In this document: in pieces, positions 35,027-43,567 of the stretch
Layout: each line of letters opens with the position of its first letter
How positions within the stretch are numbered: position 1 is the first letter of the stretch
Assembly: GCA_945869955.1 (NCBI GenBank)
Contig: CAMBQP010000018.1
Coordinates: 1-43,613, forward strand
Source of the DNA: Schlesneria paludicola DSM 18645
GTDB lineage: Bacteria > Planctomycetota > Planctomycetia > Planctomycetales > Planctomycetaceae
Length of the DNA stretch: 43,613 bases
Direction of reading: 5' to 3'
Translations under genes and position numbers: made by a program
Notes under the pieces: generated by a model
Told to the model about the DNA's origin: nothing
Seen by the model: the letters and a program-made list of their open reading frames with translations, nothing else
Database searches by the model: none

Positions 35027-36940
35027 TCAATCATGCAGCGATTGCAGAGCGACCATTTCCTGATACCGGCCCCCTTTGGCGAGGAGCGTTTCATGGTTAC
35101 CGATTTCGACAATCCGGCCACCATCCATGACCAGGATCCGGTCTGCATGACGAACGGTACTGAGGCGATGCGCGATGACAAATGAGGTGCGCCCCTTGAG
35201 AACGTCGTCCAGACTGAGCTGAATCCATTTCTCACTTTCGCTATCGAGGTTACTGGTTGCCTCATCCATGATCAAAATGCGGGCATCAGCGAGAACAGCG
35301 CGCGCAATCGCCAGCCGCTGCCGCTGACCACCGCTCATCTGAATGCCACGCTCACCAATCATGGTGTCATACCGATCCGGAAAGGACTCGATGAATTCGG
35401 CGCAATGAGCCACTTTGGCTGCCTGTTCAATCTCGTGCGGGGTGGCATTCCGGCGAGCGTAAGCGATGTTTTCTGCAATCGTTCCATCGAAGAGAAAGAC
35501 ATCTTGTTCGACAATTCCCAGCAGTTGTCGATAGTTATCAATGTCGATCGAGCCGAGATCGCGTTGATCCAATTGAATTGTCCCTTGGCTGGGGTCATAA
35601 AATCGGGCAATCAGATTGCATAAGGTTGTCTTTCCGGAACCACTTTGGCCGACGAGTGCAATCATCTCACCCGGTTTGACATCCAGCGAAATCTCTTTCA
35701 GCACCACGGCAGTTGAGTTTGGGTACTGGAATGAAACCCGATCCAGCCGGATTCCGCCGCGCACATCATTTTTGGAAAGTTTGACACCTCCCGCATTCAG
35801 GGCTGCTTCGCGTGGTTCCGCGAGCAAGTCCAAAACTCGATCAAAGCCAGCCAGCAACCCTTGAACCTGGGTGAAGGAATTCGAGAGCAGGGCAATCGGT
35901 TCCAGCAGCATCACCAGGTAAACCAGAAACATCATCAGTTCACCGGGCGAAAGGTACCCGTCCAGCACGCGCAGTCCACCATATAACATGAGCAAACCGG
36001 ACGATAAGGGAAGGGCGAATTCCCATAAAAGTTCCAGTGATCGACCCCAGCGCCAGCCGAGCAATTCGAGGCGCGTTAAAAAATGAATCGACTGCACGAA
36101 CCGCAGCACCTCGCTCCGTTGGCGACCGAACGCACGCACGATCCGAACTCCGCCAAAAATTTCGGTTGTTTTGGCGGAAAGGTGCTGACGTTCGCCACGA
36201 ATTTCCCGGTAAATGGGCCGTAACCGCAGACTCCATAATCGATGAGAAAAAAACACGGTGGGGACAAGAATCAAGGAACAGACCAGCAATCTCCAGTCAA
36301 CGAGGATCAGTGCCACCAACCCGATCAGTAGTTGCATGCTGGCACGCCAGGGAATGTAAACCAGATTCATAACCAGTTCGCCAATCCCGTTGACATCATC
36401 TCGCAGGATGCTGGTCATTCCCCCCGCCTTCAGTTGGTTAATGCGATGCAATGGGAGCCGCGAAGCGTGTTCAAACGCTTGGCGACTGACCTTGATGTGG
36501 GTTCGTTTCGAAACCAATGTGATCCACCAGCGACTGAGAAGACTCAGGCCGATGCCCAGGGTCGCAAACATCAGCACCATCCCAAACAAGGCGACCAGTT
36601 GCCCCTTCGGATCTGACGGAATCGGGACCCACGGTGGGATCCACACGGGAACCGATCGCCTCAGCAAGATGGTATCGATCGCAAGTTTCATCGTGAGTGG
36701 AACGATCATCTTCATCGCCATCGCCAATGAGAGCAGCACCAGCGAACCGAGCAGCATGCCGCGATGGCGCGCCAAGAGACGGTATAACTCGCGGTAAAGC
36801 TCGAGCAGCGATCTCTGGCGGGAGACTTGCCGCTGGGGATTGTCGCTCTCGACCTCTTTTTCAGGCAGACCGGATTTTCCCCGCAGCAGGGGCGATTGCT
36901 CATATCGCTGCCGACTGCTCAAATTCCTGTGCGTAATCAA
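35027..36940 (-). CDS. ABC exporter half-transporter (MsbA-like)
   Basis: The 637-residue protein has a membrane domain with about six helices (60-380) and an ATPase domain (395-637). Walker A is GQSGSGKTT (431-439), the Q-loop is in GIVEQDVFLF, the signature is MSGGQRQRLAIARA (535-548), Walker B is ILIMDEAT (555-562) and the H-loop is in IAHRLS. It should work as a homodimer exporting a lipid-like or hydrophobic substrate from the cytoplasmic membrane; the substrate is not clear. The start is a TTG at 36940 with AGGGA about 6 bp upstream, and is tentative; the first 40 residues are polar and non-conserved. Confidence 0.94.
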   Translation of the reverse strand: MITHRNLSSRQRYEQSPLLRGKSGLPEKEVESDNPQRQVSRQRSLLELYRELYRLLARHRGMLLGSLVLLSLAMAMKMIVPLTMKLAIDTILLRRSVPVWIPPWVPIPSDPKGQLVALFGMVLMFATLGIGLSLLSRWWITLVSKRTHIKVSRQAFEHASRLPLHRINQLKAGGMTSILRDDVNGIGELVMNLVYIPWRASMQLLIGLVALILVDWRLLVCSLILVPTVFFSHRLWSLRLRPIYREIRGERQHLSAKTTEIFGGVRIVRAFGRQRSEVLRFVQSIHFLTRLELLGWRWGRSLELLWEFALPLSSGLLMLYGGLRVLDGYLSPGELMMFLVYLVMLLEPIALLSNSFTQVQGLLAGFDRVLDLLAEPREAALNAGGVKLSKNDVRGGIRLDRVSFQYPNSTAVVLKEISLDVKPGEMIALVGQSGSGKTTLCNLIARFYDPSQGTIQLDQRDLGSIDIDNYRQLLGIVEQDVFLFDGTIAENIAYARRNATPHEIEQAAKVAHCAEFIESFPDRYDTMIGERGIQMSGGQRQRLAIARAVLADARILIMDEATSNLDSESEKWIQLSLDDVLKGRTSFVIAHRLSTVRHADRILVMDGGRIVEIGNHETLLAKGGRYQEMVALQSLHD

Positions 36941-37330
36941 GGAAGTCCCTCATCTCTCTGCTGCCATGGAAGCTTGTCTGGTGATCCCCTTTGTAGCCAT
37001 CGATTGTTGTCCCTGAGAACGGGAAAACCACCCAGTCTTTCATCGCAGGTCACGATCAGGACTTAGTCTACATTAAACGACGCCCAAGTGTGATGTCGTC
37101 CCGTTTTTCTCACCCGGTTTTTCGATCGAAATTTGCTCGAATTGGAAATGGGGCGACGTTTTCAGGAATTGGGGTCTGTAGCACGGAGAGTGCGGAATAG
37201 AGTTGCTGTTGTGACCGAAAACAAGGCGCGTCGTTAATCGTCAACTTCCCGTAGACGCAATCGCGCTTTTCCGCTACGAAACCAATGCGGGATCCGGATG
37301 GTATTTTTGTCGTTTTATCGAAGGAATTCT
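36941..37330. other. Divergent intergenic region
   Basis: These 390 bp separate the ABC exporter (minus) from the outer-membrane lipoprotein gene (plus) and should hold both promoters. I see no repeat or strong hairpin. AAGGA at 37321-37325 is the ribosome site for the GTG start at 37331. Confidence 0.55.
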
Positions 37331-38266
37331 GTGCGTTCGCTCTGCTGTTTTGTGAGTCTGGGGTGGCTCGCAGTCATCGGCTGCGCCATCCCCGAAGCCA
37401 CGCGAGGCAGACAACCGCTTGCTTCGGCCGTGATTCGAGGCGAGAGTGACGGATTGGTTGATCTCGAATCGGCCGCACATTCACGACAACGAACGGATTC
37501 GGACAAGCATGGTCGAACGGCCATCGCGAAAACGACCCACAAACACCATCGTTCACACTGTGCAACGTGTAACCAATCACCCTGTTCCTGTCAGGGATCG
37601 ACGGAGGGGAATCTTTTCGGGCAAATCTTTTGGGGATTTTTTGCCACTCCGTTTGCCGTCCCTTCGTTTCTGCTGCACGATGATCACGATCATTTCGCCG
37701 AATTTCCGGATTATCCCTATGCGGATGATCTCCCCGGATCGCTATTGATTGACAGCTCGTTCAAAGGGAAAACACAAACTTGGACCGGCAACATCCAAGC
37801 CGTTGCCATCCCCAGCTCTCATGAACTCGAACGTTTCGGTGGTCGGCTGCTACTCGAAAACAGCGATCGAATTGGATTGGATACCGAAACCAACTACTGG
37901 TTGAGCACCGGTTCGCAAGCGGGACCTCGTGACGCATGGACCGGGGATTTCAATCTGACGTACCGATTTGCCGAGAGTGAACAGATTCAACTCCGCGCCG
38001 GGATCGGGGTGAACTGGCTCGCCGATCAGATCCGCCCCGAGTTTGGCGTCAATTTTACCTACGGCATCGATTGGTTCCCACGCCGCCCCTGGACAATCTC
38101 GTCCATCATCGACGTCGGTTCGCTGGGGAGTGCGATGCTGTTTCACAATCGGAGTACGATCGGTGTGATGCTCGGTCCGACAGAACTCCTCGTCGGCTAT
38201 GATTACTTCCAACTGGGGAATGCCCGCTTCCAAGGTCCCGTCGCCGGGATTGGATATCGTTTCTAG
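37331..38266 (+). CDS. Putative outer-membrane beta-barrel lipoprotein
   Basis: The start is a GTG at 37331 with AAGGA 5 bp before it, giving 311 residues; the open frame reaches back to 37298. The N terminus (VRSLCCFVSLGWLAVIGC) is a lipoprotein signal with lipobox VIGC. A His/Cys-rich cluster (HKHHRSHCATCNQSPCSC, about 80-97) could bind metal. The C-terminal 190 residues alternate in strand-like fashion (WTGDFNLTYRF, IQLRAGIGVNWL, FGVNFTYGIDWFPRR, LLVGYDYFQLG) and end in GIGYRF, with the terminal Phe common in outer-membrane barrels. Function is unknown. It is the gene before gvpA, same strand, but 346 bp apart with a candidate promoter between. Confidence 0.72.
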   Translation: MRSLCCFVSLGWLAVIGCAIPEATRGRQPLASAVIRGESDGLVDLESAAHSRQRTDSDKHGRTAIAKTTHKHHRSHCATCNQSPCSCQGSTEGNLFGQIFWGFFATPFAVPSFLLHDDHDHFAEFPDYPYADDLPGSLLIDSSFKGKTQTWTGNIQAVAIPSSHELERFGGRLLLENSDRIGLDTETNYWLSTGSQAGPRDAWTGDFNLTYRFAESEQIQLRAGIGVNWLADQIRPEFGVNFTYGIDWFPRRPWTISSIIDVGSLGSAMLFHNRSTIGVMLGPTELLVGYDYFQLGNARFQGPVAGIGYRF

Positions 38267-38503
38267 TCGATTAGCGGCTTAGAGCAGCGTGATTTGACCA
38301 TGACACACCGTCAGTAATGGTCTACCACGCCACACAGGGCCGAATTTCTGGATTCCGTCACCGAAAGTAGTCTTCCCATACCACATAGTGGCCTTGCGCC
38401 CCCACTGAGCTTAATACCTCTGAGGGAAGCCCTTGTTTTGTGGCACCCTGTAAAATCATTCATATAAACAACTTATGGATTTAATGAAAAAACAAAGGAT
38501 GAC

Positions 38504-38519
38504 TGGCACGAGGTTCGCT
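38504..38519 (+). promoter_or_regulatory. Candidate sigma-54 (-24/-12) promoter of gvpA
   Basis: TGGCACGAGGTTCGCT matches the TGGCACR-N4-TTGCW consensus at all fixed positions but one (TCGCT for TTGCT), with the GG and GC dinucleotides at the correct 12-bp spacing. A start point near 38530 would give a leader of about 80 nt. No activator site or enhancer-binding protein gene is seen in the window, so this is a motif-level call. Confidence 0.4.
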
Positions 38520-38554
38520 AGGTAGGATATCCAGAGCCTCGTCAGGGTGGACTG

Positions 38555-38586
38555 TGTCCTCTCCCAAGAATCAAGACGCGAGGACA
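38555..38586 (+). promoter_or_regulatory. Stem-loop in gvpA leader
   Basis: TGTCCTC (38555-38561) and GAGGACA (38580-38586) pair perfectly around an 18-nt loop, ending 13 nt before the ribosome site. It could stabilise the message 5' end or affect translation. Confidence 0.45.
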
Positions 38587-38612
38587 AGTGGTTTTCCTGA
38601 AGGAGTTTTCTC

Positions 38613-38831
38613 ATGGCCAAAGTAATGAAGTCGACCGACAGTTCCAGCCTCGCTGAAGTTGTGGACCGCATCCTGGACAAAGGTATCGTTATCGATGCAT
38701 GGGTCAAGGTTTCGTTGGTCGGTATCGAACTGCTGTCAGTCGAAGCACGAGTCGTCATCGCTTCGGTAGAAACCTACCTGAAGTACGCCGAAGCCATCGG
38801 GCTGACCGCCTCGGCCGCAGCACCCGCCTAA
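38613..38831 (+). CDS. gvpA: Gas vesicle structural protein GvpA
   Basis: The 72-residue protein is an essentially canonical GvpA. After a variable start (MAKVMKSTD) come [19 protein letters not shown] (helix 1 and turn), [20 protein letters not shown] (the two beta strands that face the gas space, with helix 2) and [19 protein letters not shown]. From memory it is very close to cyanobacterial GvpA in length and core residues. GvpA polymerises into the ribbed gas-filled shell giving buoyancy. AAGGAG lies 7 nt upstream; a strong hairpin follows. The flanking genes are unrelated, and no gvpC, F, G, J, K, L, N or V is in the window, so it stands alone. Codons look optimised (CTG, GTC, ATC, AAG), fitting high expression. 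Confidence 0.97.
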   Translation: MAKVMKSTDSSSLAEVVDRILDKGIVIDAWVKVSLVGIELLSVEARVVIASVETYLKYAEAIGLTASAAAPA

Positions 38832-38863
38832 TCGTACCCTGAAGTACGTTGGTCTCGACTTTT

Positions 38864-38896
38864 CGGTGGAGCCTGTTCGCTGGGCAGGCTCCACCG
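38864..38896 (+). terminator. Terminator-like hairpin after gvpA
   Basis: CGGTGGAGCCTG (38864-38875) and CAGGCTCCACCG (38885-38896) form a perfect 12-bp stem with a 9-nt loop, 32 bp past the gvpA stop. No U-tract follows. A smaller CGTAC/GTACG stem lies just before it. Together they suggest a single-gene, stable transcript. Confidence 0.7.
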
Positions 38897-38999
38897 ATGA
38901 GTGATCTCTCGTTCAAGTGCATTCTCTGCGTAAACAACCGAGTCGAACTTGCGAGTTTCACGAGTGGGTTGCTCGAAGAATGGACTCATATTCAGGGTT

Positions 39000-40205
39000 T
39001 TACTTGCGCCCGAGTCTCCGATTCAGGCCTTGGCTCATGTGGGTGTCACCACAATCCTGGAAGAAGTCGGCAAGCTCGATCAGCGCGGTAGGATTCACCG
39101 ATTCCGCTGCGGTCAGGTTCCTTAACTTCCGCCGAATCTCTTGGGCTCGATCGACCAATTGTGTCAGGCGTTCAACTTCCGTTCGATTGTTGCGACGGCG
39201 TTCGACCGCTGCCAAACGAATCATGGTTGTCCAATCGACGGGATGTCGCCTGAGTCCCTCGCCGTACGCGGCAACTGCGTCATCCCATTCATTATGGGAT
39301 TCATGCACCCAACCTTTCATTCTCCAGAAACGGCTATCCTGTTTGGCTGTTGTGGGGGCCTGTAACAGCAAAGCTGTGACCCCGTCGATATCTCCGGCGT
39401 CAAATCGTTCTTCGGCCTGAAACGCTAACAGTTCCAGATTTTTCGGAAATCGCTCGCGGAGCTGGTTGACCCGTTCCCGTTTGGCAGGTCCCAGCGAGGT
39501 GCGAACCTCGGCTTCAGTACGAGCAAAGAGATCGATCTCTTGTGAATCGGTCTTGGGGTCTGGCAATTGCAGGATGCTCGCCACCAGAAATAGTTCCTCG
39601 TCCGGGGAACTTTTCAGCCACCGTTCATTCAAATCGATCCCCTCTTTCGATCGCAGGGTGTACAGCAGAAAGGCATAGGCGTAGGCTTCGCGTGGTTCGC
39701 TTTGCGTCTCGACACCCTGCTGGATCTGTCGAAGCAATTTTTCTCGCTGCAGGGTGGCCGCATAGAATCCGATCAATTGCTGTCGTGCCCCGGCGGCACG
39801 GGGATCGATCTGCAAAATCCGCTCACAGGCGGCCGCTCCTTTCAACGGATTGTTCAGACGAGTGAAGGCCAGTTTTGAGACCTCAATCAGAGCGGGAACG
39901 ACCTGCGGATCGCTGTCAGGGACTTGCCAGAACGAGGCCAGGGCCTGTTCCCAATCCTGCCGTCCGCTTGCCGCCTGACCCCGGTACATCCAGGCTTCTC
40001 CATTTTCGGGCTCCCAGGCGGTCCAGCGATCGGCCAGTCTTTGGAGTTCATTCCAGCGACGTTCACTTTTCGCCGCACCGCAGGTCTCAGCAAGATCGGC
40101 TCGCCGGAGCTCAGACCAGATCGGGTAGACAAACGGAGCCGCCACAGCCGTGATCAAGATCAGGCTCGCGACACAGACGAGAACAATTCGTCGATTCATG
40201 AACAT
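39000..40205 (-). CDS. TPR-repeat protein with N-terminal membrane anchor
   Basis: The 401-residue protein starts MFMNRRIVLVCVASLILITAVAAPFVYPIW, a signal-anchor. Tetratricopeptide-like helix pairs follow: NGEAWMYRGQAASGRQDWEQALASFWQV, GAAACERILQIDPRAAGARQQLIGFYA and FWRMKGWVHESHNEWDDAVAAYGEGLRRHPVDW. It is therefore a protein-interaction scaffold facing away from the cytoplasm. It starts 39 bp after the stop of the FG-GAP/ASPIC lipoprotein gene on the same strand; this pairing of TPR and FG-GAP/UnbV genes is common in planctomycetes, and they probably work together. No enzyme motif is seen. Confidence 0.88.
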   Translation of the reverse strand: MFMNRRIVLVCVASLILITAVAAPFVYPIWSELRRADLAETCGAAKSERRWNELQRLADRWTAWEPENGEAWMYRGQAASGRQDWEQALASFWQVPDSDPQVVPALIEVSKLAFTRLNNPLKGAAACERILQIDPRAAGARQQLIGFYAATLQREKLLRQIQQGVETQSEPREAYAYAFLLYTLRSKEGIDLNERWLKSSPDEELFLVASILQLPDPKTDSQEIDLFARTEAEVRTSLGPAKRERVNQLRERFPKNLELLAFQAEERFDAGDIDGVTALLLQAPTTAKQDSRFWRMKGWVHESHNEWDDAVAAYGEGLRRHPVDWTTMIRLAAVERRRNNRTEVERLTQLVDRAQEIRRKLRNLTAAESVNPTALIELADFFQDCGDTHMSQGLNRRLGRK

Positions 40206-40244
40206 GCCGATCCCGCAGGTCTGGAAAAAAAGAGAGCGTGACGG

Positions 40245-42029
40245 TTAATCCTGAGAGATCTGCAGAATCTGGTCTGCAGCCACATTCTGTAGCGTCTGTT
40301 CCGCCCCCGATGGCCAATGAATCGTCAGGGTGTCCAGTCTCGTATTCTCGCCCAGCCCCCAGTGGACGCGGGGATCGCTCGAAGAGAGATAGCTTGAAGC
40401 GGGGGAAACGTCACTAATCCAGACTTGATCACCGCGACGGCCCACCAGTCGCGCACCGTAGGCAAACCGATTGGGGGCCTTGCCGCGCAGGTCCAGTTTC
40501 AGCCAATGCGATGTCGTCTCGGTACGATTCTGCAGCAACATGGCAGGCCCCTCAAAATCGACTGCCAATAAATCAACGCGGCCATCATTATCAAAATCGA
40601 CGGTGGCGGAACCTCGTCCGACCATCGGTCGCTGAATCTCTGCCCTTTGCTTCGGCACAATATCAATCAGCTTCTGGCCCCGATCATTCCAGTACAGCGA
40701 CATCGGCTGACGGAAAGGGACACCCGGGCCGTGGATTTCTGCCGAGTTGTCGTACACGTGTCCATTCACAAAAAACAGATCTAGCCAGCCATCATTTTCA
40801 AAGTCGACCCATTTGGCACCGAACCCCAGTCGGTTTTTCGAGCTGCGAGCCAGATCGGTCCGTTTGGCACAATCCACGAATAACCGATTGCCGACACTTT
40901 GAAAGATCACGAACGAATCACCAAACCAGTTTGTCACCGCCAGGTCCAGCCTCCCATCACGGTCAAAGTCGCCCCAGTCCGCTCCCATCGCCGAGACCGC
41001 TCCACCGTTGTCCGAGGTGGCGACCCCTGCGACTGCCGCGATATTCTCGAAATGCCCTGTCCCCTGATTGTACAGCAGATCGGCTACCACACCGTCATTG
41101 CCGATATAAAAATCGATCCGGCCATCATCGTCGAGGTCCGTAAAAGCCAGCACCAATCCGACACCATGGGTCTGTTGCATCCCCTGCTCCGAGGGGATCA
41201 GCTGCAGTGACTTTCCGGCCATGTTTTTCCAAATTTGACCTCGTTCAGGGAGATAGGTTTTCGGTCCGCAGCCGGATTTGACTCCTGGAGTATACTCGCA
41301 GTATTTCTGGGTTTCCGGACCGAAAATGACATAGTTCAAGATCACCAGATCCAGCCAGCCATCACCATCAAGATCCATGAATCCCGAACTGGCGCCCCAA
41401 TACCCCTGATTGGTGGGGTCGAGTCCCATGGCCTGCGTCACATCCTGAAATTGCTGACCACGCTGATTTTTCCAGAGGGCCAGTTGGTGATATCCCGTTA
41501 CGACCAGATCCAGCAGTCCATCACCATCGAAGTCGCCGATCGAACAGCCGGTCCAGCGGCCCGCGAGGCTTTTCAAACCACTTTGTTCGGTGACATTGGT
41601 AAAATGGTTCCCACCGTCATTGTGAAACAAAATCGGATGAGGCGTCGCCACCAGCAATACGTCTTGCCAGCCGTCGTTGTCGTAGTCAAAGGCTGCGCAA
41701 CCGGCACCAAACGCATCGAGTGCCGTCATGGGCCGTGGTTGCTCAGGCCAGTGATGCTGCAGGCCCCATTCCTCAGCGACATCAACAAACTGAATCTCAG
41801 TCGGAGCGGTGATCTCGACCCGATGCGGATCGCGATGCGATTTGAGTGCCGGAAATGCCAGTCCCGTCGAATCGTCTGGAGGCGATTGTACTGCGGACGA
41901 TGGGGAAGTGTGCGAGAAATCTTGGGTTGTTGTCGTTGATCCGGCATCACGACATCCCAAGACGAACAGCAACATCGCCAGGCCCCGTAATGGCCGGAAA
42001 TGCGAGGCAGATAAGAATGTCGAGATCAT
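40245..42029 (-). CDS. Lipoprotein with FG-GAP/VCBS repeats and ASPIC/UnbV domain (CRTAC1-like)
   Basis: The 594-residue protein has a lipoprotein signal (LRGLAMLLFVLGC, lipobox VLGC at about 23-26). FG-GAP repeats run from about 80 to 490: FDYDNDGWQDVLLV, GDFDGDGLLDLVVT, MDLDGDGWLDLVIL, TDLDDDGRIDFYIG, GDFDRDGRLDLAVT, VDFENDGWLDLFFV and VDFDNDGRVDLLAV, each with calcium-binding Asp loops. The C-terminal 100 residues (HWLKLDLRGKAPNRFAYGARLVG..., SSYLSSSDPRVHWGLG, LTIHWPSGAEQTL) match the ASPIC/UnbV domain. It probably sits on the outer membrane or in the periplasm; its ligand is unknown. It is the first gene of a pair with the TPR gene. Confidence 0.94.
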   Translation of the reverse strand: MISTFLSASHFRPLRGLAMLLFVLGCRDAGSTTTTQDFSHTSPSSAVQSPPDDSTGLAFPALKSHRDPHRVEITAPTEIQFVDVAEEWGLQHHWPEQPRPMTALDAFGAGCAAFDYDNDGWQDVLLVATPHPILFHNDGGNHFTNVTEQSGLKSLAGRWTGCSIGDFDGDGLLDLVVTGYHQLALWKNQRGQQFQDVTQAMGLDPTNQGYWGASSGFMDLDGDGWLDLVILNYVIFGPETQKYCEYTPGVKSGCGPKTYLPERGQIWKNMAGKSLQLIPSEQGMQQTHGVGLVLAFTDLDDDGRIDFYIGNDGVVADLLYNQGTGHFENIAAVAGVATSDNGGAVSAMGADWGDFDRDGRLDLAVTNWFGDSFVIFQSVGNRLFVDCAKRTDLARSSKNRLGFGAKWVDFENDGWLDLFFVNGHVYDNSAEIHGPGVPFRQPMSLYWNDRGQKLIDIVPKQRAEIQRPMVGRGSATVDFDNDGRVDLLAVDFEGPAMLLQNRTETTSHWLKLDLRGKAPNRFAYGARLVGRRGDQVWISDVSPASSYLSSSDPRVHWGLGENTRLDTLTIHWPSGAEQTLQNVAADQILQISQD

Positions 42030-42343
42030 ATGGCATCCGGATTTTCAGCCAGATTGGGGCTCGCATCCAGTCGTCGAGCGAACGGGAACAGGGTGAGTCC
42101 GCACTCTATCGAGTTCGTTCCGCTGATCATACCGGCGCAGGTGGTATCGGTATACCCCCGTCAAACACGAGCCTGTCCTCACTTCGCTGTGAACGGTTAC
42201 AATTTTTGGCTCCCCCAGCAGAGAGGCCTGCAAACGCGCTTAACTTGTGGCCTTCACCGAAAATTCATTATTCGTTCATGAAATATTTTTGTCGCTCCGT
42301 AACGGTCTTCTTTGTAGATTTTTATCAATGAGAGGATTGTTTT
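42030..42343. other. Divergent intergenic region
   Basis: These 314 bp separate the FG-GAP/ASPIC lipoprotein gene (minus) and the esterase-like gene (plus). The right end is AT-rich (attcattattcgttcatg, about 42264-42282) and could carry the plus-strand promoter. No repeat or open frame of interest is seen. Confidence 0.5.
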
Positions 42344-42346
42344 GTG

Positions 42347-43543
42347 ATGAGTGATCTCCGTCGAAATTGGCAACGAGTCGTTCTGGTGGTAATCCCGCTT
42401 CTGGCCCCGCTTTCTGGTTTCGGACAAGAGGTCGTGCTGCTAGGCAGAACCTCGATTTCGGCGACCGCGACCGATCTGTCTGGCGAGACGGATCCCCAGG
42501 AAAATGGCACCCCCCAGAATCGTCTCGGTGGGCACGGATCGGCGATCGCCTGGACTGGGGTGGGAAATCGCTATGTGATGTTGCCCGATCGGGGTCCCGA
42601 TGACGGGGCAAATTCGTATCGTTGCCGCATCCAGATCGTGGAAATCGTGGTGGACCCCAGTGCTCAGCAACCGGTCAAGACGCAACTGGTCGCGACCAAA
42701 TTGTTGACGAGCGCGAGCGGAAAGAATTTCGTGGGCCGCGCCACACAATTTGATCGAGAACATCCCGAGCAAAGTCTTCGATTTGACCCCGAAGGAATTC
42801 GCGTCACCAAACAAGGAACATTTCTGATTTCCGAGGAATATGGTCCGTCTGTTCGCGAATTCGATCCTGAGGGAAAATGGATTCGCGATCTTGCAACCCC
42901 CGCCCGTTACCAGATCAAAAACCTCGGAGCGACTCCGGCGGACGAATTGCCACCGCATAACACCTCGGGCCGTCAGAATAATCGGGGCTGGGAAGGAGTC
43001 GCCCTCAGTGACGACGGGAAACTCATGTACCTGATCACGCAAAGTCCGCTGCTTCAGGATGGGGGACTTGATGAACACAATGCGCGGATCGGCACAAACG
43101 TTCGTCTGCGGGAACTCAATCTGACTAACGGATCGTCTCGCGAATTTTTGTATCCATTAGAAGATAAATCGTTGGGCTGCAGCGAAGTTGAATGGATTTC
43201 CACCCATCGGCTACTGGTAATCGAACGTGATGGACATCCTGGCGAAATGGCGAAAGTGAAGCGGCTGTATGAGATTGACCTGGCCGGGGCCACCGATATT
43301 CAAGCGATTGAGCAACTTCCGTCGCGGGGAATACCCAGTGGTGTGCGTCCAGTGACGAAGAAGCCGTTTCTGGACTTGTTGGCGCTCGAGTATGGTCTCG
43401 CAGGCCCCAAGTTCCCCGAGAAGATTGAGGGTATCGCATTGGGTCCCCTGTTGAAATCGGGACTACGGGTACTGGTCGTGACGAGCGACAATGACTTCAA
43501 GCGGGATGAGTCAACCGAGATCTATCTGTTCGCCGTAAAATGA
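42347..43543 (+). CDS. Secreted 'esterase-like activity of phytase' family protein
   Basis: The start is tentatively the ATG at 42347; a GTG directly before it (42344) lies nearer the AGAGGA at 42331-42336. The protein of 398 residues has a signal peptide (WQRVVLVVIPLLAPLSGFGQ). Family motifs are GHGSAIAWTGVGNRYVMLPDRGPDDG (about 62-87), SLRFDPEGIRVTKQGTFLISEEYGPSVREFDPEG, NRGWEGVALSDDGKLMYLITQSPL and EKIEGIALGP. The fold is a beta-propeller with phosphatase or esterase-like activity in described relatives; the real substrate is unknown. The protein is probably periplasmic and complete. Confidence 0.9.
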   Translation: MSDLRRNWQRVVLVVIPLLAPLSGFGQEVVLLGRTSISATATDLSGETDPQENGTPQNRLGGHGSAIAWTGVGNRYVMLPDRGPDDGANSYRCRIQIVEIVVDPSAQQPVKTQLVATKLLTSASGKNFVGRATQFDREHPEQSLRFDPEGIRVTKQGTFLISEEYGPSVREFDPEGKWIRDLATPARYQIKNLGATPADELPPHNTSGRQNNRGWEGVALSDDGKLMYLITQSPLLQDGGLDEHNARIGTNVRLRELNLTNGSSREFLYPLEDKSLGCSEVEWISTHRLLVIERDGHPGEMAKVKRLYEIDLAGATDIQAIEQLPSRGIPSGVRPVTKKPFLDLLALEYGLAGPKFPEKIEGIALGPLLKSGLRVLVVTSDNDFKRDESTEIYLFAVK

Positions 43544-43549
43544 TGCGGG

Positions 43550-43567
43550 CTGCCGTTTCTGCGGCAG
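43550..43567 (+). terminator. Small hairpin after esterase-like gene
   Basis: CTGCCG and CGGCAG pair around a 6-nt loop, 7 bp past the stop. It is short and has no T-run, so it is a weak terminator candidate. Confidence 0.35.

Larger units (their letters stand above)
38267..38612. other. Upstream region of gvpA
   Basis: These 346 bp between the lipoprotein gene and gvpA hold the sigma-54-like element (38504-38519), a 5'-leader hairpin (38555-38586) and the gvpA ribosome site AAGGAG (38600-38605, 7 nt before the ATG). The first 200 bp show no gene or clear signal. Confidence 0.6.

Noticed and set aside
34777..35265. 162-codon minus-strand open frame overlapping the ABC exporter end
   Set aside because: It reads the conserved ATPase sequence in the wrong frame, so it is a shadow.
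38439..38456. A second sigma-54-like site (tggcaccctgtaaaatc) before gvpA
   Set aside because: It has the TGGCAC half but lacks the GC at the -12 position.
38456..38758. Minus-strand open frame opposite gvpA
   Set aside because: It is the antisense shadow of a strongly conserved coding sequence and shows no protein family features.
38849..39091. Plus-strand open frame after gvpA as a second gas vesicle gene
   Set aside because: It spans the terminator-like hairpin, runs into the antisense of the TPR gene, lacks a ribosome site, and resembles no Gvp protein.
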